DNA from: Sorex araneus
Lineage: Eukaryota > Chordata > Mammalia > Eulipotyphla > Soricidae
Length of the DNA stretch: 64,000 nt
Assembly (NCBI RefSeq): GCF_027595985.1
Contig: NC_073311.1
Span: forward strand, 31,735,057-31,799,056
Direction of reading: 5' to 3'
Shown here: one piece after another, positions 44,233-54,818 of the stretch
Layout: each line of letters opens with the position of its first letter
Numbering within the stretch: position 1 is the stretch's first letter
Translations under genes and position numbers: made by a program
Notes under the pieces: model-generated
The model's input: only the letters and a program-made list of their open reading frames with translations
Told to the model about the DNA's origin: nothing
Databases searched by the model: none

Positions 44233-44829
44233 ACTAGTTAGCGGTGGCTGACAGGTGCTCTGTGTGTGTGGGGCAACAACTCTGCTCCAGTGTGACTCTG
44301 AAGTCAAGGTCACATTCTCCAGTTTGTTCAGAAAGGATTTTTTCCAGCTCCTAATTTTCTTTACTCTTTTATAATGTAATTCTTAGAGCAGGAATCTGGA
44401 GTGGCAGAAAATAAAAGAGTTCTAGCATCTGTCCGAGTAGGTTGAACTACTGACTACCATTAATCAACATGTAAACTTGTATCTGTCTCTTTAACTCTCT
44501 GAATCCCAATTTTTGTAATGAATGCCAAGCCATCAATGGAGCAATATTTGCATGGTAGGCATTCCAGATGGAGAGGAGATAAATCTGATTTAGAGCTATG
44601 GTTATTATTCAGTGTCGGATGCTTTCATGAATTAGGACCTAAAGTTGAATCCCAACATCATGTGGAACCCAGAGTAGCATTGTGTGTGGCCCTGGAGTTC
44701 CATATGCATCACCCGTGCCTGACATTGAATTGCCCAATCTGGTAGGGCCACTATCACTTTGAGTGTCCCCTCTGTCCCCTGAGCACTGCTTGAGAAGTCT
44801 CCTTACAAAAGAGGAAAAGAATTGTTGAA
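44233..44829. other. Unassigned stretch
   Basis: SINE-like words ('ctgtcccctgagcactgctt' at about 44771) occur without clear order. A 75-codon frame at 44518-44745 has no motif. Confidence 0.35.
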
Positions 44830-45177
44830 AACCTCTCTTAGATGGGGAAAGAAATAGACATTAAGATTCAGGAAGTCCCCAAAGAAGCAAAAAAATTAAA
44901 AAAAAGCCCCATACAGAGACACATTTTGATTAAATTATCAAGAAGAGAACTTCTGAAATCTCAGGAAGACATATAACACTTTCAGTAGATTTTCCAGCAG
45001 ACACTTTGCAGGCCAGAAGGGAGTGGGATGATATATTCAAAGTACTGAAAGGAAAAAAACCTTCCAGTCAGAATACTGTACACAAAAGTTGTCCTTTAGA
45101 ATTGGAGAGCAGATAGTTTTTCAGAAACAAAAACTGAAGAAGTTTATCACCACTAGATTGAAATTATATGAAAAGTT

Positions 45178-45373
45178 AAAGAAAGTTCCTTTTTTTTCTT
45201 TTTGGTTCACACCTGGCGATGCACAGGGGTCACTCCTGGCCCTGCACTCAGGAATTACCCCTGGCAGTGCTCAGGGGACCATGTAGGATGCTGAGAATCG
45301 AACCTGGGTTGGCCGCGTGCAAGGCAAACGCCCTACCTGCTGTGCTATCGCTCCAGTCTCAAAAGAAAGTTCT
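45178..45373 (-). mobile_element. SINE-A inserted in old L1, with TSD
   Basis: AAAGAAAGTTC flanks it (45178-45188 and 45363-45373). The body is well preserved: 'ggttcacacctggcgatgca', 'ccctgcactcaggaattacc', 'gaatcgaacctgggttggcc' and 'ctgtgctatcgctccagtc'. Confidence 0.9.
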
Positions 45374-45611
45374 TTAAGTTGAAACAAAAAGCATGCTTTT
45401 TTTACATGAGAACATAAAAGAATATTCCCTATGATATTATCCTTTTTGGTTTTATAATACTTTTATGCTTATTATGAGATTATATTATGCTATATTATAA
45501 TAATATAATACAATAGCATCATTATTATAATTTAAAATATTAGGATTGTTATAATTATTTTAGGATTATTATAGAACCATATAAGATAAGAATAGTACAA
45601 GGAACCGATTA

Positions 45612-45792
45612 AAAAATTTTGGTTTTGGGTCATACTCAGCAGTGCTCAGCACTTAGTCCAGGCTCTGAACTCAGGGCTTACTCCTGGTGGGCCCTAGGGA
45701 GTTTTTACATATGGAGTGCCAAGGGATTGAACCTGGGTCTTGTTGCATGCAAAGCAAGTGCCCTATCTGCTCTACTATCTCTACAGTCCCTT
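45612..45792 (-). mobile_element. SINE-A inserted in old L1
   Basis: 'ttttgggtcatactcagcag', 'ggctctgaactcagggctta', 'gggattgaacctgggtcttg' and 'tctactatctctacagtccc' in reverse order. Confidence 0.85.
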
Positions 45793-45890
45793 GATCAATT
45801 CTTGAAGAAAAATCTGAATATACCACGGGGAAAGAATGCTATCTATAATAAATGTTGGTTGGAAAATTGCATAGCCACATACTAAAGCAT
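45793..45890. other. Short spacer within the L1 nest
   Basis: Old L1 or unassigned AT-rich sequence between two SINEs, ending in the left duplication of the next element. Confidence 0.4.
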
Positions 45891-46145
45891 CATTGTCACT
45901 GTCATCTCGTTACTCATCGATTTGTTCGAGCGGGCACCGGTAACGTCTCTCATTGTGAGACATTGTTACTGTTTTTGGCATATTGAATATGCCACGGGTA
46001 GCTTGCCAGGCTCTGCCGTGTGGACGTGATACTCTCAGTAGCTTGCCGGGCTCTCCGAGAGGGGTGGAGGAATCAAACACAGGTCAGCTGCATGAAAGGC
46101 GAACGTCCTGCCACTGTGCTATAGCTCCAGCCCATACTAAAGCAT
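45878..46145 (-). mobile_element. SINE-B, full length, perfect TSD, no poly(A)
   Basis: CATACTAAAGCAT flanks it exactly (45878-45890 and 46133-46145), placing the element at 45891-46132. The plus-strand left edge is CATTGTCACTGTCATCTCG, the reversed tail, with no T run. The right edge is the complete head 'ctgtgctatagctccagcc'. This is the cleanest SINE-B in the window. Confidence 0.93.
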
Positions 46146-46439
46146 GAAATTGAAATATTACATTCTATTAAAGTCAACTAAGAATGGTCCAAACACCTGA
46201 GTGTAAGACCTAAAACCAATAAAAGCCTAGAGGAAAACATGGAAGGACGTTTTTTGATACTGGTTTTGGAAACTATTTTTGTTTTTTTTTAAAAAATTTG
46301 ACACCAAACTCAAAGGCCGCCAATAAATGAAGAGTATATTTTTTAAAAAGCTTACACAGAAGAAGGGAAATGATAAAGAAAAAGGAACTCTATAGGATGA
46401 AGAAAATTTTTTACATCCAATATATACAATAACTTATCC

Positions 46440-46638
46440 AAAATATATATAAGGAGTAGGCTAGAGTGATATAAGCAGGTAAGGTGCTTGCCTTACACAT
46501 GCCTGATCTGGGTTTGATCTCTGACATTCTACATGGTGCTCTGAACCCCACCTAGAGTGATCCCTGAATGCAGAGCTAGGAGCAAGCCCTTGGCAAAGCT
46601 AGGTATGGACCTCTTAAACAAAACAAAATACACAAGGA
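46440..46638 (+). mobile_element. SINE-A inserted in old L1
   Basis: 'taggctagagtgatataagc', 'cttgccttacacatgcctga', 'gggtttgatctctgacattc', 'tccctgaatgcagagctagg', then an A-rich tail. The flanks AAAATATATATAAGGA and AAAATACACAAGGA are an aged duplication. Confidence 0.8.
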
Positions 46639-46738
46639 ATTCATAGTACCTAATAGCAAAACAAAATGAAGCAAACATAACCCATAAGCAATGAGACCCT
46701 AATCAATAAAAGGATGGAATTAGACTTTTAGTGGTGAT

Positions 46739-46795
46739 CTTAATTTAGTATATATATGTATATATGTGTATATATAGTACATGATATATATGTTA
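46739..46795 (+). repeat. (TATA/TATG)n low-complexity tract
   Basis: Alternating TA-rich run with occasional G. Confidence 0.85.
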
Positions 46796-46844
46796 ATTTA
46801 ATGATACTACCTGGAGAATAATTCCATAATGCAATGTTGCTTCA

Positions 46845-47410
46845 ATAAAACTAAGTATCACTTGTATCACTTGTCATCCCGTTGTTCGTCAATTTGTTCA
46901 AGCGGCGCCAGTATGTCTCCATTCATACCTATTGCATGCTAGTGTAGCCCAATGGCATCTGCTCACTCCAGGAATACGAAGAGCGTCAAACTGCTCATTC
47001 AGGGTCTTGACAAAGAAATCTCACCATCTTGTAGGTGGGCGACCACAGAACTAGGTAATAGGGAACTTTGTGACCTTGGGCTATAGGCTCAACGAGACCC
47101 GGGAACAGAGATCCTCTGCCTGCTTCTACCAATCTCCAGCGACCCAGGGGTCACACCCATAAGACCCACCCTGCCAGCCCCAGATAAATTCCTCATTGGC
47201 CGACCTCCACTACCCAGGTGCTACCACACTCCAGACCGCTTTCCCGATGCTCAGGCCAAGCCTCACGCATGAGTGAAGTCACACAGAACCAGGCAATATG
47301 GAACTTTGTGACCTTGGACTCTAGACTCAACAGGACCCTGGGACAGAGATCCTCTGCCTGCTTCCACTAATCTTTGGGAACCCAGGGGTCACACCCCATA
47401 AAACTAAGTA
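46845..47410 (-). mobile_element. Composite retroelement with internal duplication, perfect TSD
   Basis: ATAAAACTAAGTA flanks it exactly (46845-46857 and 47398-47410), so the element is 46858-47397. The left edge is the reversed SINE-B-like tail (TCACTTGTATCACTTGTCATC) written here in part, then 'gttgttcgtcaatttgttc'. The middle has 'gatgctcaggccaagcctca' related to the composites at 7.4, 16.5 and 28.8 kb. A ~115-bp unit occurs twice (47044-47157 and 47282-47396; 'gatcctctgcctgcttc' in both). No A or T tail exists at either end. Confidence 0.85.
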
Positions 47411-47907
47411 AATAATTTTAAAAAATCAGTGACTTTTAGCAATTCAGTGTATACCACGATTACCATAGTCTTGTATATTTAAAAATTTCTGAGGTCTTAA
47501 GTGGTCCTACTACAAAAGTTATGTGATGAAAGTGTTAATTATCCGTATTGTGATGGTAATTTTGCAAAAGACATTGCATCAAGACATTCAGTGTACATCT
47601 TCAATGTATATAATGCTGTACATTCATTTCAATAAATCTGGGGAAAACTGATCAAAAGGCCCAAATACACATTTTCCTAAAGAAGCTATGTAATAGTCGA
47701 TAGAAAACTGCTCAGCATCACTAATCATTTGAAAAATGCATATCAAAACCACAATGAGATATCAGTTTCTACTTGTTAGGATGATTATTACTGAAAAGAA
47801 CATACAGTATTGATAACGTAAAGAAAGAAATCCTTACACAGTGTTGGTGGAATACAAAGAAGCACATTTATTGTGAAAATAGCATAAAAATACTGAAGAA
47901 AATAAAA

Positions 47908-48030
47908 ATTGAGACTGGAGAGCTAGAATGATGTGTAAGGTGCTTGTCTTGCATTCATCTGGCCTGAGTTTGATCCCTGGGATTGCGTATGGTCACACCA
48001 GCACTGCCAGGAATGACCCTTGTATAAATT
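47908..48030 (+). mobile_element. SINE-A, 3'-shortened
   Basis: 'gagactggagagctagaatg', 'gtcttgcattcatctggcct' and 'gagtttgatccctgggattg' are clear. The copy ends soon after 'agcactgccaggaatgaccc'. Confidence 0.7.
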
Positions 48031-48365
48031 TGTATAGTTTATACAAACAGGAGTTTGTATAAATTATAAGGATCTGTGTATAAAATAATAGCTATGGCTG
48101 ATAATACGGTATTGTGAAATAGAAATATGTTAAAATAACAAATTAAATAGTATTACTTTTCCCTCTAAAATGGTAGATATGTAAGGTGATGAATATGTTA
48201 ATTAACTTGATGGGGAGATTTCCTTATATGGAATGATAATATTTTATGATTAAAAAATTATTTTCCTCCTTCCTCTGCCATAATTGTCTGTTGGAGTCCT
48301 ATTATCAGATATATTTGTATCAAAAATATTTGTTTGATTTAAAATGTAAAATGTTTTCTCTGTGA

Positions 48366-48540
48366 GGTCAGAGAGTTATAATACAGGAATTAAGTTGCTT
48401 AACTTGCATATAGCTGATGCCAGTTTTATCCCTGGCATCATATAAGTACTTAACAGTACTGTTAAGAGTGAGTTTTCTCTGAGCACAGATTCAAGAGTAG
48501 CCTGAGCACCAAATATCACCCAAACATTTTCAACACAGGA
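48366..48540 (+). mobile_element. SINE-A, diverged
   Basis: 'gaggtcagagagttataata', 'acttgcatatagctgatgcc', 'agttttatccctggcatcat' and 'tctctgagcacagattcaag' in order. Confidence 0.65.
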
Positions 48541-49789
48541 AAAATTAACATATTGCTCATAAATAATGATGATAATCAACAAAGCAAATTCACTCTATTT
48601 TCCTGAGGTCTTATTTTCTAATAGTCATTGTTTATACTATTAGAGCATATATTCATTAAATACTGTGTATTTTTATTTTCAGCCTCTGTTTTGTCATTTT
48701 ACAAAAACATATTGGTAGTTTGTCATCATCTGATTAGATTTTGAAATTCAGGGGGCAGCTTATTATTCAGTTTTGATGTAATATTCTGAATCTCAATTGC
48801 TTCATCTCTTTTAAAATATTTTGGATTTTAAAACTATGCTACTAGCAGCATCTTCTTAAAACTATTAAGATTACTTGAGTGTTGAATAGCTTTCTTGATC
48901 TTGCTTTACATGTGCTCTTATTCTTTTTAGTGCATATCTTAGAGGACGTGTTGCTCTTTAGGTTTGCATACATAGCAATATGTTTTAGAGGACCTCTGTT
49001 TCAGCATTTTATGTTCAAATTTTGATAGCATTTTTGAATACATAGTGAATAATATAAAATGATTTGAGAATTACTTATGAATAAAATATTATTTCTATAT
49101 ATTTTCTGCTTCTTATCTCCAGAAAGTTATATATTCTTTCACCACATAAACATTAACTATGCAATTAGAAATAAGGGTAAAAAGAGAAGGTAAGGTGGAG
49201 AAATGTAATATTAGACCAATAGCCTATGTTTTACTCAGGATTTTAAACTTTGTTCAGATAATTTATCAGTTTTTAGTAGAGTAATAAAGAATTGGATTTA
49301 GGATCATTAGTTCCCATAATGAGATTCCTTCCTTTAAGCAAACCCCTTCTTTTAAAAGAAAAGTAAAACGTTAACTCTTAGAAATCATTATGCAATAACT
49401 AAGAGAGCAATAAAATTTTATAGGAGTTGGACCAAATCCAGTGACTTTCTGGTTTGCAAAAAGTTCAGTAAAAATTGAGTAAGTATCTCACATAATTAGA
49501 AGTTTAAGTAATAGAATGCGAGAGATGAAGAGATGAAAATATATCTGGCATATTTTGCATATAGAAGAATTTTTGGTGATGCCTTAGATTATAGTCCTGT
49601 TAATTTTAAACATATGTAGAATATCATAATTACAAGATGTACTTCAAGTTAAAAATTTATAATGCTAGGACTTCTGTGTTTAGCATAAGTTGGGAAATAT
49701 TATCTTTAATATTTTCTAACTATTCTCATGTGATGCTTAGAAAGAAACCTCCCAGCAGAGTAATGTGGACAACCCCTAGTTGTGTTTAG
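48541..49789. other. Unassigned AT-rich stretch
   Basis: About 1.25 kb without named features. Confidence 0.5.
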
Positions 49790-49985
49790 TTCTTGCATAC
49801 TGCTAAGAATTGGGTATGTTATGTAAATGATTCATTTGATTCTTTCACTTATGCGTGACATAGGTGAGAAAAGTGATGCATAAAGAACTTATATAACTTG
49901 CTGAAGGTCACAGAACTAGCAAATTGTGAATCCTGGATTTGAACTCAAATTTATATGCCTCTGGAGCTGTGTGCTGTGTTTTCTA
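49790..49985 (-). mobile_element. MIR (ancient SINE), well preserved
   Basis: 'taggtgagaaaagtgatgca', 'acttgctgaaggtcacagaa', 'ctagcaaattgtgaatcctg' and 'gatttgaactcaaatttata' follow the reverse-complement MIR core closely. Confidence 0.8.
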
Positions 49986-50049
49986 AAAGTCATGTTATTT
50001 ATTCTGGGAAGGTGAAAATATAAAGGCAATCCATTCCTGTTCAAGTTAA

Positions 50050-50196
50050 GTCTCAGTCAGAGGGGCTTGCTGGTGCAAATGAAGTTTTGGTCTCAATATA
50101 TAATAGTTCTGAGTCAGTTGACAATCAATAGAGAACCATCTCAGATAGATGCTCGGTTGACTCTGTTTAACAAGTTCTTCTAAGTGCTCCACAATA
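50050..50196 (-). repeat. Unnamed old repeat, copy 1 (inverted pair with 57.1 kb)
   Basis: In reverse complement it aligns with 57143-57290: 'gtggagcacttagaagaac', 'gagcatctatctgagatggt', 'tatatattgagaccaaaact' and 'tcatttgcaccagcaag'. Translation in one frame (EHLEELVKQSQPSIYLRWFS) resembles the partner's frame. I do not recognise the family. Confidence 0.7.
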
Positions 50197-50788
50197 TCTG
50201 AAACTAAAGGGCATAAAAATAAATGATATAAATGAACAAATAAATAAGATGAAATCATTGAATCTTAATTCATGGGTTTTGCAGAAGGGTGGATTACACA
50301 TAGCATGTATAAGTATTTTGTATATATGGCAAACAAAGTGGAAGCCCAAGGCTAGAGAATTATCCACAAAGTGACTATCTGGTGATAAATGGTGGGAGGT
50401 TCTCCAGAAGTAACAAGATAATTTGCCTTGAGTTGCATTAGGGATCTGAAGAATTTATAATTAGTCCTACTAGGGCTAGAGGCACGGTCATTCCTTGATT
50501 AGGATGACTTATTTTTGATGGGTAGCACTTTAGTCAAGAAAATTGACTTGCTCCCTAATTCAAATGATTATGATCCATAGGAACTCATAATGTTGACAAA
50601 CTCTATACAAACCCTAACTCTGAAGATGGAGGCAACCATGTGCACGTATGTGCACGTAGTCAAGATAGCAGGTGGAATGACATAGGAGAGAGCTGGCTAT
50701 TTAATGAGTAAGGAACGAGGTTGGAGAGTCCCTGAGTTCAAAAGTCTACTGGCAGGGTTTCAACGGCATCATCACTAGATCAGCCCTG
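50197..50788. other. Unassigned stretch
   Basis: Contains a small direct repeat (GTATGTGCACGTA-like, about 50641-50660). No gene. Confidence 0.45.
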
Positions 50789-51026
50789 GTTACAGTTACA
50801 GTCCTGGGTAAGCAATCATGTGCTTCCCCGTAGGGTCGCTGAGTTTAACACGCCCATTTACAACTCACAAGGTATGGTTCATGTCATATCCTATATACCG
50901 TGTATACCTATATACCGTGTATAGGATATGACATGACCCATACCTTGTGAGTTGTAAATGGGCGTGTTAAACTCAGCGACCCTACAGGGAAGCACATGAT
51001 TGCTTACCGAGGACTGTAACTGTAAC
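50789..51026. repeat. Near-perfect inverted repeat, 107-bp arms
   Basis: Left arm 50789-50895 and right arm 50920-51026 are reverse complements, with 3 mismatches that I count in 107. The 24-nt centre lies within two exact tandem copies of the 17-mer CCTATATACCGTGTATA (50890-50906 and 50907-50923). If transcribed it would form a long hairpin. No frame, promoter or transposon end motif is seen. Confidence 0.97.
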
Positions 51027-51083
51027 TGTAACTGCAACTGTAACAATCCTATATACATGACCCATACCTTGTGAGTTGTAAAT
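51014..51083 (+). repeat. CTGTAA tandem run and third partial arm copy
   Basis: About five CTGTAA/CTGCAA units (51014-51044) extend the right arm. Then 29 bases at 51055-51083 repeat 50931-50959 exactly, in the same orientation. Confidence 0.92.
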
Positions 51084-51642
51084 TTATTATTTTGAACTTA
51101 TCACTCTCTGTCATATGCTTCTTATACTTGAAGAGTGACTTACTGAGAACATAATGAGAGTTTGGCTTTCATTGCTATAGCAAGAAGTCCCTGAAGAACT
51201 CATAGCATAGGAAATTAATAAAAAAGGTGGTATTACTGGCCAGGGATAAATGACAGGTTTGATTTCTTCTTCTGAAGAATGCATGGTTCTGATTTTCTGA
51301 TACCCAGGAGATTCCCCAAAGGCCCTTAAATTCTAAGATTGGTATTAAAGAAATAGCAGCATTTTTTGTATTAGAATATAAAATATGAACTGGATGTTAA
51401 AGGAAACATAAGAAATCCCACTCCTTTCCTTCCCCTTAATTGTTGCTTTTGTTGAAATGATAGAACTTAGGGTCTCATACTCACAAGGCAGGCAGTTTTC
51501 CACAACAATACCTTCTTATCCCCCACCGCCATGAGTGTTGTTTTTGGAGGGCAGCTGGGAGGGAATGGAAGTAAGAAGAGCAAAATTTAAGAACTAGGGC
51601 AATTCCAGTACTTGAGTCCCATTCTTGTCATTTTTGGTGATT
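51084..51642. other. Unassigned stretch
   Basis: 'cttagggtctcatactcaca' with 'aggcaggcagttttccacaa' near 51467-51510 may be a short reversed tRNA-type SINE. No gene. Confidence 0.4.
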
Positions 51643-51876
51643 CTGGCTGGAGCCATAGCACAGTGGGTAGGGTTGCACTCGGCTCACGGGGGTTCGATTC
51701 TCCCATCCCTCTTTGAGAGCCCAGCAAGCTACCCACACTGCAGAGCCTGGCAAGCTACCCGTGACTGTATTCAATATGCCAAAACCAGTAACAACAAGTC
51801 TCACAATGGAGATGTTACTGGTGCCTGCTCTAGCAAATTGATGAACAACTGGATGACAGTGCTCCAGTGCTCCAAG
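51643..51876 (+). mobile_element. SINE-B, near full length
   Basis: 'ctggagccatagcacagtgg', 'cgggggttcgattctcccat', 'agagcctggcaagctacccg', 'taacaacaagtctcacaatg' and a tail with 'gacagtgctccagtgctcc'. The 85-codon frame across it is not a gene. Confidence 0.87.
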
Positions 51877-52019
51877 TGTTAAGGCGACTGACCTCGTTAG
51901 ATAGAGGGAGATACTCTTGTGAACCCTGTGGTATAATATGATTAGAACACTCCTTCTAGTATCTCATCTTGAAGACCCTTTAGTAGTTTAGCTTATTCAG
52001 ACATAATAGCAAATATTCA

Positions 52020-52207
52020 GGGCTGGAACTATAGCACAGCGGGTAGGGTGTTTGCCTTGCACGCAGCCAACCCGGCTTCGATTCCCAGCATCCCATAAGG
52101 TCCCCTGAGCACCTCCAGGTGTAATTCCTGAGTGCGGAGCAGGAGTAACCCCTGTGCATCTCCAGGTGTGACCCCCCAAAAAAAAGCAAACAATAAATTA
52201 AAAAAAG
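52020..52207 (+). mobile_element. SINE-A, well preserved
   Basis: 'gggctggaactatagcacag', 'ttgccttgcacgcagccaac', 'ccggcttcgattcccagcat', 'gtaattcctgagtgcggagc', 'ccaggtgtgaccccccaaaa', then an A-rich tail with AATAAATTAAAA. Several short minus frames are artefacts. Confidence 0.93.
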
Positions 52208-53683
52208 CTTCTTGTGATTCATTCTTGTCACCTAGGAAAGCCAAAAAGGCACCTAGGTACCTAAAGGGCTGGAGAAGGGGCTTGCTTAATCGTAATCTGG
52301 GAAGGCAAATGGAGTAGCTTCATGCACCTTGAGAGGTTGAAGGAGGAAAGACATGACTCCTTCCATTACTGTACCCTAGAACTTAACAAGAGTGAGGCAG
52401 AGCAGTCTGTATGTAGATCATCTATGTTAGGGGACGATGGGTGACTGGAACATAGCTGTGGAAAGAAAGACTTGAAATTGTAACACTCTTGTCCATCAAT
52501 GTCTTATTTTCTTTGTGAAATCAGTGATTAAATGAAACTATTTTTTTTATTTGTGAAATCATCTATTTGAGTCTCTTATGGTAATTATTTTATGCTATTA
52601 GGTGGGAGGCAGGTATACTCAGGGCATGAAGAAAGATTGCTTAAAATTAAAATGATGTTCAGTTTAAACTCACTTGACTTTTGAATCTAATTTCATTTAA
52701 CTTCCCATCTTATATATTGTTCTGACCTATCCTTGGATTCTGAAGTGATTGAATTCAAATGATTGAATATATCTTGTGGATAATGCAAAGAACTTGGGGT
52801 AAGGGGAGGTTGGCAAATCTGAGCAAGATGAACCCTTTTATTCTCTTTATGTCATGTGATCTGTGATATTTCATTACCTTCATACTCTAGTTAACCTCAT
52901 AAAAAAATTACTGCCTAACCAGTTTAGCCAGGCCAGCCTCCAGGAAGTTACTTTTTCCCCCTTTAAAACCATAGATTATTGACCACATTTTAAAAGAAGA
53001 AAATCAGCTCCTTGCCAAGGGACTTTATGACTAGGTTACTAGCCAATAAACCTATAACTATAAAAAAGAGTTGTTCCACACCTTTATTGGGAGAGCAGTG
53101 GAATGACCAGTCAACACAGTACAGTCATTATTTTATCCTCACAAGATTAACACTGGCAACAATGGAAAAATTCCTCCTCTGCCATAGAACATTTTTACAT
53201 TTTACTTAATTTCTCTGTGGGCTGCCTGAGAAAAATACCACTTCAAACTAAAGAACATTTAAAATAAGCACATTGACTAAATAGAATGTCTCTGCAAGAT
53301 CATATATTTCACCTTTCAGAAAATAGCTAGACACAAAATGTTGGGTAACTCTATCATTGAAATGTTGGCTCAGAAAAGAAGAAAATCATAGAGACTGTGG
53401 AGAAAATGAACAACTTTTTTCCTTCTCAAGAAATTCCATCCAGACTTTTGTCTATTTTCATGAAGCAAAAGTATCTGTCCTGTATTTTAGTTTATCATGT
53501 GTGAGTACTTCTCTCCGTGTTTCAGTTTATCAAGCATGAAAAATAGCAACAATAAAGATAAGGGAGTGTAATAACTACTGTGTATACTTTAAGATTAAGT
53601 CTTAGACCAAGATTGCTTAATTTTCTAGATGAAGAACAAAGATTTCTGTGAAAAGATAAAGCCATTAAAAAGGGTGGTGCAGA
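52208..53683. other. Unassigned AT-rich stretch
   Basis: About 1.5 kb with no supported feature. Confidence 0.5.
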
Positions 53684-53875
53684 GGCTGGAGAAATAGTAC
53701 CTGGATTAAGGAACGTGCCTTGCATGTGTCAACCCTGCTGATCTCTGACTCCACATGGTCGTCCAAGCATTGCTGAGTGCGGCACTAGAGAACTAAAGTA
53801 CCACCAACGTGGTCCAAGTAATCCCTGCATCTCAGAGCCTGAGCAGCAGAGCATTTATGAACCCTTGGATTAAAC
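53684..53875 (+). mobile_element. SINE-A with extra internal sequence
   Basis: 'gaggctggagaaatagtacc', 'gccttgcatgtgtcaaccct', 'gtccaagcattgctgagtgc', later 'taatccctgcatctcagagc'. The body contains about 20 extra bases. Confidence 0.65.
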
Positions 53876-54067
53876 CACTAGCCAGTGGGCACTGTTTGGA
53901 GTTAATATAAAGGAATTTTAGGAATGTCTCTTAGATACTATGCTTGATCCTAAATTTTCTTACCGTATATATATTTCAGATATTAAATCAGAAACAAGTT
54001 TGATATAGCTTATGGGAGAAGAAATGGGTAGGACCTTGAGGGGCTTCCTTTTCTCTCTAGTTTAATT

Positions 54068-54237
54068 TTACTTTTTGGGCCACACCCAATGGTGCTCAGG
54101 GCTTACTCTTGGCTCTGCACTCAGGGATCATTCCTGGTGGATTTGGGGACCATCTGGGTCTGCGGTGGGGATCATAACTTGGGTCAACCACATGCAAGGC
54201 AAGGGCCCTACCCACTCTACTATTGCTCCTGCCCCTC
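54068..54237 (-). mobile_element. SINE-A, well preserved
   Basis: 'tttttgggccacacccaatg', 'ttggctctgcactcagggat', 'cacatgcaaggcaagggccc' and 'ctctactattgctcctgccc' in reverse-complement order. Confidence 0.87.
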
Positions 54238-54818
54238 TTCCTACCTTTTAAGACACTTTATTTCTGGGGCCTTGTAATATTCAACTAAAGAAGGAATACA
54301 GCCAAAACAAAAGTTCAGGTCTGAAAACCTGATGTAACATAAACTTTTATATTGGCATTTCCAATCTAAATATTTACATATCCAAATGGATATTGCATAT
54401 ATTCTTTCAGTTCGTCTACACAGAAATGGAGCAAAAATTAAACATGTAAGAATGCAAGAGAAATATTGTATAGAACTGAGCTTCCAATGGTGGGGACAAG
54501 TGAGTGGGAGGCAGAGAACGCTCAGGTGGAGGCTATGGTTCTGGACTATTGTGTGCATAAGACCCTATCACTCACATTTTTGTAAATCATGGTGCTTAAA
54601 AGAAAAAAAAAACTTTGAAAAGTCAGATGTTTCCTTATTTAATTAAAAATGATAGCAACATTTGCTGAACATCTGATTTGTTGACATGTTTATCCCACAT
54701 ATGCTATAGCAAAAATTATTTTAAGGAATTTTAAGTAATAATAATAATAATAATGAACATTTAAGATATTTTTCTTTAAATGATCTTACTAAGGCAAATT
54801 TTGGAAAACATAGAGCCT
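54238..54818. other. Unassigned stretch with (ATA)n
   Basis: A short (TAA)n run at about 54736-54754. Frames at 54241-54558 and 54386-54646 overlap on opposite strands without motifs. Confidence 0.4.

Larger units (their letters stand above)
44830..48250 (+). mobile_element. Ancient L1s with nested insertions
   Basis: Old L1 sequence appears in pieces. 44.83-45.18 kb has 'gcagacactttgcaggccag' and 'agggagtgggatgatatatt'. 46.18-46.45 kb has ORF2-like 'gacctaaaaccaataaaagc'. 46.62-46.72 kb follows. 47.43-47.64 kb is a 3' UTR with 'tgtgatggtaattttgcaaa', ending 'caataaatctggg'. 47.65-47.90 kb returns to ORF2 ('cagcatcactaatcatttg', 'atatcaaaaccacaatgaga'). 48.07-48.25 kb is a second 3' UTR ('aaggtgatgaatatgttaat'). 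The order implies one L1's 3' end sits inside another's ORF2. All frames are destroyed. Confidence 0.65.
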
